A stretch of DNA of 64,000 nucleotides, taken from Flavobacteriales bacterium. Its GTDB lineage: Bacteria > Bacteroidota > Bacteroidia > Flavobacteriales_F > PHOS-HE28. Positions 1 through 7,790 of this stretch are shown here, in pieces. The position numbers were made by a program, and so were the translations under genes. The stretch lies in NCBI GenBank assembly GCA_016717305.1, contig JADKFY010000011.1:74102-138101 (forward strand), read 5' to 3'. Below the pieces are notes generated by a model, which saw only the letters and a list, made by a program, of their open reading frames with translations, was not told where the DNA came from and did not search any database. The stretch's first letter is position 1, and the number at the start of each line of letters is the position of its first letter.

Positions 1-728
1 ATGCTGTGCTTCAAAAGGAACGTCCCGATGCCGTGATCCATACCGCCGCCATGACGAACGTGGACGCTTGCGAACTGGACCCTTCAGCCTGTACGCAGCA
101 GAATGTAGGAGCAACAGAGAACCTCGTCCGCGCTTCGGAACGAGTGGGAAGCCACTTCATTCATTTGAGTACCGACTTCATCTTCGACGGCAAGGATGGA
201 CCATACAGTGAAGAAGACATGCCGGCTCCGCTCAGTATCTATGGTCACAGCAAATTGCAAAGCGAGGAGTTGGTGAAACAGAGCAAGCTCGCAAAATGGG
301 CCATTGCGCGTACCATCATCGTGTACGGTGTGGCCGATGGGTTAAGCCGCAGCAATGTGGTGCTCTGGGCCAAAAGCGCGTTGGAAAAAGGCCAACCCAT
401 TACCGTGGTCGATGATCAATGGCGCATGCCCACCTTGGCCGAGGATCTTGCGGACGGTTGTATCCGTATCGCCAAACAAGGCGCTACCGGGACCTATCAC
501 CTCAGCGGCCCTGATGGCATGAGCATTCTGGAGCTCGTGCAGCGTGTTGGCAATTTCTTCAAGCTCGACACCAGTGTTGTGGAACCGATCAAGAGCGTAA
601 CCTTGGGCCAGCCCGCAAAACGACCACCGCGCACGGGTTTCGTGTTGGATAAAGCCCGCAAGGAATTGGGGTACGCTCCACGTGGGTTTGAAGCAGGGTT
701 GCAGGTGTTGAAGGAACAGCTCGGATAA
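1..728 (+). CDS. RmlD-like NAD(P)-dependent sugar reductase, 5' truncated by window edge
   Basis: The frame is already open at base 3 and ends at TAA 726-728, leaving about 241 residues of an extended short-chain dehydrogenase. STDFIFDG and the later YGHSK (catalytic Tyr-x3-Lys) are hallmarks of the RmlD/RfbD branch, which reduces dTDP-4-dehydro-6-deoxysugars for surface polysaccharide synthesis. The N-terminal nucleotide-binding Gly motif lies before the window. The GTG at base 6 is internal, not a start. The C-terminal part (GTYHLSGPDGMSILELVQ, then DKARKELGYAP) fits the substrate-binding lobe. It could also be a related epimerase; sugar specificity cannot be read from the sequence. Confidence 0.8.
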   Translation, partial: AVLQKERPDAVIHTAAMTNVDACELDPSACTQQNVGATENLVRASERVGSHFIHLSTDFIFDGKDGPYSEEDMPAPLSIYGHSKLQSEELVKQSKLAKWAIARTIIVYGVADGLSRSNVVLWAKSALEKGQPITVVDDQWRMPTLAEDLADGCIRIAKQGATGTYHLSGPDGMSILELVQRVGNFFKLDTSVVEPIKSVTLGQPAKRPPRTGFVLDKARKELGYAPRGFEAGLQVLKEQLG

Positions 729-850
729 CCTGTGATCATTGGTTTGTAGTATCAGAGTTGTCTAACACGATGGATCAGTGGTCCTCATGATCCCTTCAAC
801 TTTCTGTACCCAACCAAACCAACCCTATATTGCGCACCCTCAACCAGAAC

Positions 851-2380
851 ATGTCCACCAACCAAACTGAATCCTGGGGTTCCCGCGTAGGCCTTATTCT
901 GGCCATGGCTGGCAATGCGGTCGGCTTGGGCAACTTTTTGCGGTTCCCGGTCCAGGCGGTGGTACTTCGGGGTCTTCGGCATTTTCACCAACATCGCGGT
1001 GGCTTCCTATTACTGCTACATCGAAAGCTGGACGATGAGCTACGTGTGGCACAGTCTCATCGGCACGTTCGACGGCATGACCCAAGTACAGGTAGCCGAC
1101 TTCTTCTCCAAGTATGTGGATATCGACAAGAGCTTGACAGGTATCCCGTACGAAGCGGTAGTCTTCTACGTGCTTTGCCTTTTACTCAACACCTACATCC
1201 TTTCGCGCGGCTTGGCCGGGGTGGAAAAGGCGGCCAAGATCGGGATCCCCATGTTGCTCATCTTCGGTGGTTTCTTGGCCTTCCGGGGCCTAACGCTCGG
1301 TACTAGTGGCGCCAGCGCCGAAGTGCCTGGTGCGAGTGCTTGGGATGGTCTCAACTTCCTGTGGACCCCACAATATTCCAGCCTCAGTGATCCCAAAGTA
1401 TGGCTCGCGGCGGCCGGTCAGATCTTCTTCACATTGAGCGTGGGCATGGGCACGATCCATTGCTATGCGGCCTATGTGAAGAGCAAGGACGATGTGGCTT
1501 TGAACGCCGTGAGTGCAGGCTTCACCAATGAATTCGTTGAAGTGGTCTTGGGTAGTTCCATCGTGATCCCCATCGCCGCCGGTTACTTGGGGCTCGATTG
1601 GGTGAAAGAGAACGCTGGCTTTGGGATGGCGTTCCAGACAATGCCCTTCCTGTTCGAGAAATGGGGACCGATCCTTAGTGTAGTGGCCGGTGTGATGTGG
1701 TTCGGTCTGCTCTTCTTTGCGGGTATTACCAGCAGCCTCGCTATGGGAACACCGTGGATGGGCTTCATGCGCGACGAATTCGGTTGGGGTAGATTGAAAG
1801 GAGCGTGGAGCTTTGGCGGGATCGTGCTGTTGCTTGGTCTGCCCACCGTGATTTTTTCGAACATGGAGTTTTTGATGAGTACGACTATTGGGCCGGTACG
1901 GTGAGCTTGGTGGTTTTCGCATTGGCGGAATCCATCCTCTTCGCATGGATCTTCGGGATCGATAAAGGATGGAGGGAGTTGCTTTCCGGATCTGATCTTC
2001 AGGTGCCCACTGTCTATAAGTTCATCATCAAGTACATCACACCATTGATGTTGTTGCTGGTCTTCCTTGGTGCTTTGTTCACCCCAATTGGAAACGATTG
2101 GACCGGTGCTTTCCAAAGTTTGTTCAGTGGGGGCGGGTGGACCTTGGACAATGCCTCGATCTTCAAGACCATTGCGAACAGCGGGTTGCACCAACAGCTC
2201 GCAGCAGCTACCGATCCAGCCGAAGTGGTCCGTTTGAAAGACCGACTGTTCTATACCAACTTCGCTCGTATCTTGCTCTGTCTTACGTTCTTCGCGCTTG
2301 CCCTTTTGGTTTACCTGGCCTCCGTTCGAAGAATGCGCACGTCAACCCCTTCCGCAGGTCTGCGGAACACCAACCCATGA
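851..2380 (+). pseudogene. Sodium-dependent transporter of the NSS (SNF) family, internal deletion plus frameshift
   Basis: Starts at ATG 851 (MSTNQTESWGSRVGLIL). GNAVGLGNFLRFPVQA is the unwound first helix that binds sodium and substrate in LeuT-type symporters. Directly after it, at about 956-962, the sequence jumps in another frame to YFGVFGIFTNIAVASYYCYIE, which belongs to the third helix. Compared with LeuT as I remember it, roughly 55-60 residues including all of helix 2 are missing. The new frame runs to about 1850, where a run of six T (1852-1857) lacks one base; restoring it joins VIF to FEHGVFDEYDYWAGT, the usual late-helix sequence. The gene ends at 2380 and its TGA overlaps the start of the small-subunit gene. 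As written it cannot make a transporter. The T loss looks like a consensus error; the deletion may be real or an assembly collapse. Confidence 0.8.
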
Positions 2381-2514
2381 ACAGCTCAGCCTTGATCCTC
2401 ATGGTGCTGACCCAACTTGCGGTCACGGTTGCCACCGTTTATTTCTTCTATCGCGTGCTCAATACGCCACAAAAGCCAGAGCCGGATAGCTACACGGACA
2501 ACGATCCCATCTAG
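2377..2514 (+). CDS. MetS-like small subunit of an NSS transporter (45 aa)
   Basis: ATG 2377 overlaps the transporter stop as ATGA, so translation is probably coupled. The 45-residue product has one membrane helix (about residues 5-27, LILMVLTQLAVTVATVYFFY) and a short acidic, hydrophilic tail. Bacterial NSS symporters such as MetP are often followed by a tiny one-helix partner called MetS, needed for transport in the described Corynebacterium case. Position, size and topology fit that family. Function in this organism is inferred from context only. Confidence 0.7.
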   Translation: MNSSALILMVLTQLAVTVATVYFFYRVLNTPQKPEPDSYTDNDPI

Positions 2515-2534
2515 GAGCGTCCACCAACACCACC

Positions 2535-3482
2535 ATGGCCAAGCCGCTGATCGACCCCCGGTTGAAGGAGCGCGTTAAGGACCTCCTCGATCTGCACTCC
2601 GGTGAACGTCGCGGCATGATGGTCCTTATGGGATTTCTGCTTTTGTTGGCCGCTTGGGCCGTGTATGGCCAATGGTTTTATACGCCTCCCGAAAGGGATC
2701 TTGCCCCGGTGAAGGCAAAACTGGAAGCTTGGATAGCAGAAAGCAAAGCACAACGAGCTGATACCGCGGCGGTGATCCGCTTTCCATTCGACCCCAATCT
2801 GATCGGTCGAGAAGAATGGCTGGCTCTTGGTCTGACCGACAAGCAAGTGGACGGGATAGAACGCTACCTGGATAAAGGCGGGAAATTCCGGACGAAAAAG
2901 GATGTGGGTCGCATGTACACCATTCCCCCCGATCTGTTCGCAGCATTATCTCCGTTCATCTTGCTGCCGGATAGTTTTGTTCGCAAGCAGAATGAGCCAA
3001 GGGAACGAAAGGAATACGCTGATCGATGGCCGCGTGATACGATCCGGGAACGAACGACGTACCCCCGTTTTGCTCCACGATCGGTAGAATTGAACACCGC
3101 CGATACCTTGGAACTGACAACGATCCGAGGCATAGGCCCAGCTTTCGCTCGCAGCATCGTGAAGTATCGCGAAGCCTTGGGAGGCTTCCATTCCTTGGAT
3201 CAACTCAATGAAGTGTACATCCTTCAAGACAAGCCGGAAGCGGTGACCGCGTTAAGGGAATTCCTGATCCTCGACACCTTGGCCATAAGGAAGATCCCGA
3301 TCAATACCTGCACCGTTGAAGAATTGGCGGCGCACCCTTACCTCCGATGGAAATTGGCGAAGCCGCTCTTCGCATTCCGGACCCAACACGGAGCCTTCAA
3401 AAAGCTGGAGGAGATCCGAGGTTGCGTACTGATCGACGCGGCTTTGTTGCGTAAACTTGCGCCCTACATCAGCTTGGAGTGA
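2535..3482 (+). CDS. Membrane-anchored helix-hairpin-helix protein (ComEA-like HhH repeats)
   Basis: 315 residues. A cytoplasmic N-terminal tail is followed by one membrane helix at about residues 28-48. The rest contains three helix-hairpin-helix-like units: around 94-130 (LGLTDKQVDGIERYLDKGG), 182-230 (VELNTADTLELTTIRGIGPA, the clearest, with the GIGPA hairpin) and 255-295 (INTCTVEELAAHPYLRWKLA). HhH units bind DNA without sequence specificity and occur in ComEA-type DNA-uptake proteins, but this family is common in Bacteroidota and has no assigned role that I can state. The stop TGA 3480-3482 overlaps the GTG start of apt, pointing to one operon. Confidence 0.75.
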   Translation: MAKPLIDPRLKERVKDLLDLHSGERRGMMVLMGFLLLLAAWAVYGQWFYTPPERDLAPVKAKLEAWIAESKAQRADTAAVIRFPFDPNLIGREEWLALGLTDKQVDGIERYLDKGGKFRTKKDVGRMYTIPPDLFAALSPFILLPDSFVRKQNEPRERKEYADRWPRDTIRERTTYPRFAPRSVELNTADTLELTTIRGIGPAFARSIVKYREALGGFHSLDQLNEVYILQDKPEAVTALREFLILDTLAIRKIPINTCTVEELAAHPYLRWKLAKPLFAFRTQHGAFKKLEEIRGCVLIDAALLRKLAPYISLE

Positions 3483-4012
3483 GTGATCTACAACAACGCC
3501 TCAAGGATAGCATTCGTGCGGTCCCTGATTTCCCGAAACCGGGGATCCTCTTTCGTGATATTACGCCGGTTCTCGAGGATCCAAAGCTTTGCCAAGCTGT
3601 GGTGGAAGGATTCCAAAAAGCGCTGGTCGGGATCCGGGTAGATGCCATTGCTGGGATCGAAAGTCGTGGTTTCCTCTTCGGAATGCCCTTGGCCTTGGCC
3701 TTGGGAGTCCCATTCCTAACGGTCCGCAAAAAGGGCAAATTGCCGTGGAAGACCGTGAGCCACATGTATGACCTGGAGTACGGCAGTGCTGAAGTCGAAA
3801 TGCACGTGGATAGTGTGCGACATGGTATGCATGTCATGGTCCACGACGACCTACTGGCCACCGGCGGAACAGCGGTCGCAGCTGCTGAATTGATCAAACA
3901 ACAAGGCGGCATTGTGAGCGCCTTCAGCTTTCTTATCGAACTCTCTTTCCTCAATGGCATGGAACGCCTCAAGCCATACAGCGCCGAAGCGATCCGCCTC
4001 GTAACTTATTAG
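3479..4012 (+). CDS. apt: Adenine phosphoribosyltransferase
   Basis: 177 residues, the normal length for Apt. It converts adenine and PRPP to AMP in purine salvage in the cytoplasm. The PRPP-binding loop is VMVHDDLLATGGTA at residues 119-132; the N-terminal PDFPKPGILFRDITP is the family's adenine-binding region. The start is the GTG at 3479, which overlaps the preceding stop (GTGA); there is no usable ATG upstream of the conserved N-terminus. An acyl-CoA dehydrogenase gene follows after 3 bases, so all three genes are probably co-transcribed. Confidence 0.95.
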   Translation: MSDLQQRLKDSIRAVPDFPKPGILFRDITPVLEDPKLCQAVVEGFQKALVGIRVDAIAGIESRGFLFGMPLALALGVPFLTVRKKGKLPWKTVSHMYDLEYGSAEVEMHVDSVRHGMHVMVHDDLLATGGTAVAAAELIKQQGGIVSAFSFLIELSFLNGMERLKPYSAEAIRLVTY

Positions 4013-4015
4013 CCC

Positions 4016-5161
4016 ATGGAATTTTCCCGTACCGAGAACCAGACCATGATCGCACAGGCCGTGCGCGACCTGTGCGAGCGTGAAGTGCGCCCGAACGTGA
4101 TGGAGTGGGACGAAAGCCAGTATTTCCCAAAGGAGCTTTTCACCAACCATTTCGGCCCGGCCGGCATGCTGGGTGTGTTCGTGCCCGAAGAATACGGCGG
4201 AAGCGGCCTGGGCTACTTCGAATATGTAGAAACCATTGTAGAGGTGTCGCGCATCTGCGGAAGCATCGGGTTGAGCGTTGCGGCGCACAACAGCTTGTGT
4301 ACCGGCCACATCAACTACTTCGGGAACCACGAGCAAAAGAAGAAATGGCTCACCAAACTCGCCACGGGAGAATGGCTCGGCGCTTGGGCGCTGACCGAAC
4401 CGAATACCGGTAGCGATGCCATGCGGATGAAATGCACCGCAAGGAAGGAAGGGAAGGAATGGGTATTGAACGGCACTAAATGCTGGATCACCCACGGCAA
4501 GAGCAGTGATGTGATGGTGGCCATCGTGCGCACTGGTGATCTGCTCGATAGCAAAGGCATGACCACCTTCGTGATCGAAAGGGGAACACCCGGCATGAAG
4601 GCCGGCAAGAAGGAGAACAAACTTGGCATGCGTGCCAGCGAGACCGCCGAAGTGATCTTCGAGGATTGCCGGGTTTCAGAAGACAACATCCTCGGAAAAG
4701 AAGGAGAGGGCTTCCAACAAGCCATGAAGATCCTGGATGGTGGCCGCATCAGCATTGCTGCACTCAGCTTGGGCATTGCGAAAGGAGCCTTCGATGCCAG
4801 CGTGAAATACGCGAAGGAACGCGAGCAGTTCGGACAGCCCATCGCCGATTTCCAAGCGATCGCTTTCAAACTCGCCGATATGGCCACCCGGATCGAAGCC
4901 TCCGAGTTATTGATCCAACAGGCAAGCGATCAAAAGAACAAAGGCAAAAAGGTGACCACCACCGGAGCCATGGCCAAGTACTACGCCAGCGAGACCTGTG
5001 TGTGGGCCAGCAATGAGGCCGTACAGATCTTCGGTGGTTACGGCTACACCAAGGATTTTCCCGTGGAAAAGTTCTACCGTGACAGCAAGCTATGCACCAT
5101 CGGTGAAGGCACCAGCGAGATCCAAAAGCTGGTGATCAGTCGGAATGTATTGAAGGGGTAG
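4016..5161 (+). CDS. Acyl-CoA dehydrogenase
   Basis: 381 residues, full length. A flavoenzyme that introduces the alpha-beta double bond in acyl-CoA during fatty acid or branched-chain amino acid breakdown. Visible family marks are ALTEPNTGSDA (FAD/substrate loop), the middle beta domain, and the C-terminal IGEGTSEIQKLVISRNVLKG; the Glu of GEGTSEI corresponds to the catalytic base of short-chain enzymes. It most resembles the short-chain/butyryl-CoA type, but chain-length specificity cannot be fixed from sequence. It follows apt by 3 bases and is the last gene before the rpsU promoter. Confidence 0.92.
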   Translation: MEFSRTENQTMIAQAVRDLCEREVRPNVMEWDESQYFPKELFTNHFGPAGMLGVFVPEEYGGSGLGYFEYVETIVEVSRICGSIGLSVAAHNSLCTGHINYFGNHEQKKKWLTKLATGEWLGAWALTEPNTGSDAMRMKCTARKEGKEWVLNGTKCWITHGKSSDVMVAIVRTGDLLDSKGMTTFVIERGTPGMKAGKKENKLGMRASETAEVIFEDCRVSEDNILGKEGEGFQQAMKILDGGRISIAALSLGIAKGAFDASVKYAKEREQFGQPIADFQAIAFKLADMATRIEASELLIQQASDQKNKGKKVTTTGAMAKYYASETCVWASNEAVQIFGGYGYTKDFPVEKFYRDSKLCTIGEGTSEIQKLVISRNVLKG

Positions 5162-5225
5162 ATCTTACGGATAGCGGCTTGGATCCTTCATGCCACGAAC
5201 CCCGCCGATCTTTTTCCACTCATCG

Positions 5226-5255
5226 TTGCACCGATCGGGCATTCCGTTATATTTG
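5226..5255 (+). promoter_or_regulatory. Bacteroidota-type promoter for rpsU
   Basis: TATATTTG at 5248-5255 matches the TAnnTTTG -7 element of Bacteroidota sigma factor, and TTG at 5226-5228 sits 19 bases upstream as the -33 element. The spacing and the position 24 bases before the rpsU ATG fit a primary promoter. No start site has been measured. Confidence 0.6.
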
Positions 5256-5278
5256 CACCCCCTAAGAGAAAAGGACAC

Positions 5279-5470
5279 ATGCTGATCATTCCAGTGAAAG
5301 AAGGCGAAAGCATTGATAAGGTGCTCAAGAAGTTCAAGAAGAAATTTGAGCGTACACAGACCATGCGCCAGTTGCGCAAGCGCCAAAGCTTCACCAAGCC
5401 TTCCGTATCCCGTCGCAAGGAAATGATCCGTGCGGCATACAAGCTCACGTTGCAGACGGACGAGGGCTAG
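5279..5470 (+). CDS. rpsU: 30S ribosomal protein bS21
   Basis: 63 basic residues. The opening MLIIPVKEGESIDKVLKKFK and the internal RRKEMIRAAYKLTL are typical of Bacteroidota bS21, a small-subunit protein near the mRNA exit that affects initiation. An AAGGA-like sequence lies just upstream of the ATG, which is notable because most genes in this window lack a visible Shine-Dalgarno site. It has its own promoter and is followed by a strong terminator, so it appears monocistronic. Confidence 0.95.
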   Translation: MLIIPVKEGESIDKVLKKFKKKFERTQTMRQLRKRQSFTKPSVSRRKEMIRAAYKLTLQTDEG

Positions 5471-5489
5471 ACCCTTTCTGTTTTCATGG

Positions 5490-5524
5490 AAAGCGAAAGT
5501 TCCCGACCGGGGGCTTTCGCTTTT
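5490..5524 (+). terminator. Rho-independent terminator after rpsU
   Basis: Ten-base perfect stem AAAGCGAAAG (5490-5499) / CTTTCGCTTT (5514-5523), followed by a T-rich run. It sits 20 bases after the rpsU stop. Confidence 0.8.
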
Positions 5525-5582
5525 CTCGTTTTCTACAGAGCTGAAGAACAAGAACCGCGTCCCGCATGGGGCTGCGGGAGGA

Positions 5583-5754
5583 CGTGAATGAACGGGAATA
5601 TGCCTTGATGGCATTTTCCGGATAAGGCATATGTACGAGCCACGGCAGTTGTAAGGGTAGAAGGTTCTAGCATGGTTGCACTGTACAACGGAATGCGGGT
5701 GAATGGAACTGTTCCTTGGTGGCATTCATTTACGTTCATTCCCGTCCATTCACG
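5583..5754. other. Structured intergenic region with nested inverted repeats, no convincing gene
   Basis: The stretch between rpsU and xerC (5525-5821) has no convincing coding sequence but several inverted repeats. The outer arms CGTGAATGAACGGGAAT (5583-5599) and ATTCCCGTCCATTCACG (5738-5754) are complementary with one mismatch. Inside are ATGCCTT / AAGGCAT (5600-5606 / 5624-5630) and GAATGC / GCATTC (5691-5696 / 5722-5727) enclosing GGAAC-TG-GTTCC. This could be a small RNA, a folded xerC leader, or a small inverted-repeat element. Nothing in it decides which. Confidence 0.4.
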
Positions 5755-5821
5755 GTTGGTCCTTCCTTAAAAGTGGCGAAGACCGATTTTCCATTGTTCC
5801 ACGGCTGCTACCTTGGCTGCC

Positions 5822-6712
5822 ATGCTCTTGGAGAAATTCGTTGACCACCTGGCTTACGAGAAGCGGTACAGTGCGCATACCGTTGCGGCGTACCAACGTG
5901 ATCTGGCGCAATTCCATGGCTTCCTCAAAGAATTCGGCATGGAAAAGCCGGAAGAGGCCACCGACAAGGTCGTCCGCCGGTGGATGATGCAGTTGATGGA
6001 GAGCGGTGTAGGACCGCGCAGCGTGAACAGGAAGTTGAGCTCGTTGCGCAGCTTTTTTCGATTTGCACGGATGGTGGGCGTGGTAACTGCGGACCCCACC
6101 GCGCTTATCGATGCGCCAAAGACCCCCAAAAGACTGCCCGAATTCGTTGAAGAAAAAGGAATGCATAGGTTATTGGATGAAATGGCATGGCCGGACGGTT
6201 GGAAGGGGGCCACGGATAGGCTTGTACTGGAGTTGCTCTACCAAACGGGAATGCGTTTGGCGGAACTGCTGGGTTTGAAGGTAGGGGATGTGGACCTGAG
6301 CCGTAACACACTAAGGGTCTTCGGCAAACGACAGAAGGAGCGTATCATTCCCATAGGTGATCAAATGACCGCTTCTGCAAGGCACTACCTGGCTGAACGC
6401 TCAACCTTATTGGGCGTGCCGCAATTGAATGATGCTTTTCTGATCGATCCGGAGGGGAAACCGTTGGCCCGGCGTTCCGTACAACGCCTTGTCTCGTATT
6501 ACCTTAGTACGGTCACATCCCAACAAAAACGCTCCCCTCACATTTTACGCCACTCCTTCGCTACACATATGCTGGAGCATGGAGCGGACCTGAATGCGGT
6601 GAAAGAACTTCTAGGCCACGCAAACCTTGCTGCAACCCAAGTTTACACGCACAATACGGTGGATAAACTGAGACGCGTACATGCCAAGGCCCACCCAAGA
6701 GGTGGTGAATGA
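5822..6712 (+). CDS. xerC: Tyrosine recombinase XerC
   Basis: 296 residues from ATG 5822; a TTG nine bases upstream is also possible. An N-terminal SAM-like core-binding domain (about 1-85) is followed by the catalytic domain. All catalytic residues are visible: Arg145 in TGMRLAELLGL, a Lys in GKRQKER (about 169), His240-x-x-Arg243 in HILRHSFATHM, His266 in LLGHANL and Tyr275 in VYTHN. XerC with XerD resolves chromosome dimers at dif. The place between rpsU and hpf is a conserved Bacteroidota arrangement, which supports a housekeeping Xer role rather than a mobile integrase. Confidence 0.92.
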   Translation: MLLEKFVDHLAYEKRYSAHTVAAYQRDLAQFHGFLKEFGMEKPEEATDKVVRRWMMQLMESGVGPRSVNRKLSSLRSFFRFARMVGVVTADPTALIDAPKTPKRLPEFVEEKGMHRLLDEMAWPDGWKGATDRLVLELLYQTGMRLAELLGLKVGDVDLSRNTLRVFGKRQKERIIPIGDQMTASARHYLAERSTLLGVPQLNDAFLIDPEGKPLARRSVQRLVSYYLSTVTSQQKRSPHILRHSFATHMLEHGADLNAVKELLGHANLAATQVYTHNTVDKLRRVHAKAHPRGGE

Positions 6713-6745
6713 AGAACACTAAGAACGAATTAAACAACAACGAAC

Positions 6746-7042
6746 ATGAACCTGAACGTGCATTCGATCCATTTCACCGCAGATACCAAGTTGGTGAGTT
6801 TCATCAAGGAGAAGTTGACCAAACTTACCCTGTTCAATGATTCGATCCATTCCGGCGATGTCTTCCTAAGATTAGAACACGATGGAGACAACCGGGAGAA
6901 CAAAGTGGTAGAAATTCGACTTGCCATTCCAGGCAATGATCTTTTTGCAAAACGCCAAGGAAGATCCTTCGAAGAGGCCGCGGTGAACGCCGTAGAGGCA
7001 CTCCGGAGCCAAGCGGAACGAACACAAAGAGAAAATGCGTAG
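6746..7042 (+). CDS. hpf: Ribosome hibernation-promoting factor, short HPF/RaiA type
   Basis: 98 residues, the short form without the dimerising C-terminal domain. MNLNVHSIHFTADTKLVSFI and the later VVEIRLAIPGNDLFAKRQG follow the beta-alpha-beta-beta-beta-alpha RaiA fold that occupies the decoding centre of inactive ribosomes. It starts 33 bases after xerC and is closed by the hairpin at 7093-7122. Confidence 0.88.
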   Translation: MNLNVHSIHFTADTKLVSFIKEKLTKLTLFNDSIHSGDVFLRLEHDGDNRENKVVEIRLAIPGNDLFAKRQGRSFEEAAVNAVEALRSQAERTQRENA

Positions 7043-7092
7043 TGCGTAGAAATCCGCGTAAACAGTGGCTCCCGAGAGGGTGCCCCACAAGG

Positions 7093-7125
7093 AATGGGCC
7101 ATGTTGCATTACATGGCCCATTCTT
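7093..7125 (+). terminator. Rho-independent terminator after hpf
   Basis: Eleven-base perfect stem AATGGGCCATG (7093-7103) / CATGGCCCATT (7112-7122) with an 8-base loop and a short T-rich tail. The -33 element of the next promoter begins within 5 bases of it. Confidence 0.75.
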
Positions 7126-7126
7126 G

Positions 7127-7157
7127 TTTGGCGTACCGATGATTCTTACTACATTTG
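7127..7157 (+). promoter_or_regulatory. Bacteroidota-type promoter for the tRNA-tuf operon
   Basis: TTTG at 7127-7130 and TACATTTG at 7150-7157 match the -33 and TAnnTTTG -7 elements with a 19-base spacer. Transcription would start about 60 bases before the first tRNA and probably continue into tuf. Confidence 0.65.
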
Positions 7158-7223
7158 CAGGCCCAATTCGGGACCTAACGGTCTTGAAAAGGGAAAAAGA
7201 ACGTTCTTTTTCGTGTTGTATAG

Positions 7224-7296
7224 GCCAATGTAGCTCAGCTGGTAGAGCAGCTGATTTGTAATCAGCAGGTCGGGGGTTCGAATCCGTCCATTGGCT
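7224..7296 (+). tRNA. tRNA-Thr (anticodon TGT)
   Basis: Acceptor GCCAATG (7224-7230) pairs with CATTGGC (7289-7295). The anticodon loop TTTGTAA carries TGT. CCA is not encoded. The T-stem reads GGGGG / CCGTC, with a G-G mismatch and a G-T pair; CCCTC would pair much better. Confidence 0.93.
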
Positions 7297-7313
7297 CCGT
7301 GTTCTCAATAAAC

Positions 7314-7399
7314 GGGGAGATACCCAAGCGGCCAACGGGGGCAGACTGTAAATCTGCTGGCTTACGCCTTCGTAGGTTCGAATCCTGCTCTCCCCACCA
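7314..7399 (+). tRNA. tRNA-Tyr (anticodon GTA)
   Basis: Acceptor GGGGAGA (7314-7320) pairs with TCTCCCC (7389-7395). It has the long variable arm of bacterial tRNA-Tyr and anticodon GTA at 7348-7350; CCA is encoded at 7397-7399. Confidence 0.95.
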
Positions 7400-7471
7400 A
7401 TGCCCACGGAGCCAAGTATATGCACTGCTTCCACAGTGCGTCGGAACAAAACCCTCCCTTTCCTTGATCAT

Positions 7472-7544
7472 GCGGGAGTAGCTCAGTTGGTAGAGCATCA
7501 GCCTTCCAAGCTGAACGTCGCGGGTTCGAGTCTCGTCTCCCGCT
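7472..7544 (+). tRNA. tRNA-Gly (anticodon TCC)
   Basis: Acceptor GCGGGAG (7472-7478) pairs with CTCCCGC (7537-7543). Loop CTTCCAA carries anticodon TCC at 7505-7507. CCA is not encoded. Confidence 0.95.
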
Positions 7545-7603
7545 CTACGTCACGGATCACCAAATTGTACGGTGTTCACGGACAACCAATATTTATGGAA
7601 CTA

Positions 7604-7678
<75 letters not shown>

Positions 7679-7790
7679 CGGAAAGGACCAGAAGAACCTA
7701 CATTAAGAACCCCTAGCAATAAGGGCGGCCGGTGCAACAAGTTGAAGATCATAACCACAGAACACACGAACACTTAACTACCGAACGACA

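Noticed and set aside
5165..5725. 186-codon minus-strand frame covering rpsU
   Set aside because: No recognisable protein; it overlaps rpsU, its promoter and its terminator.
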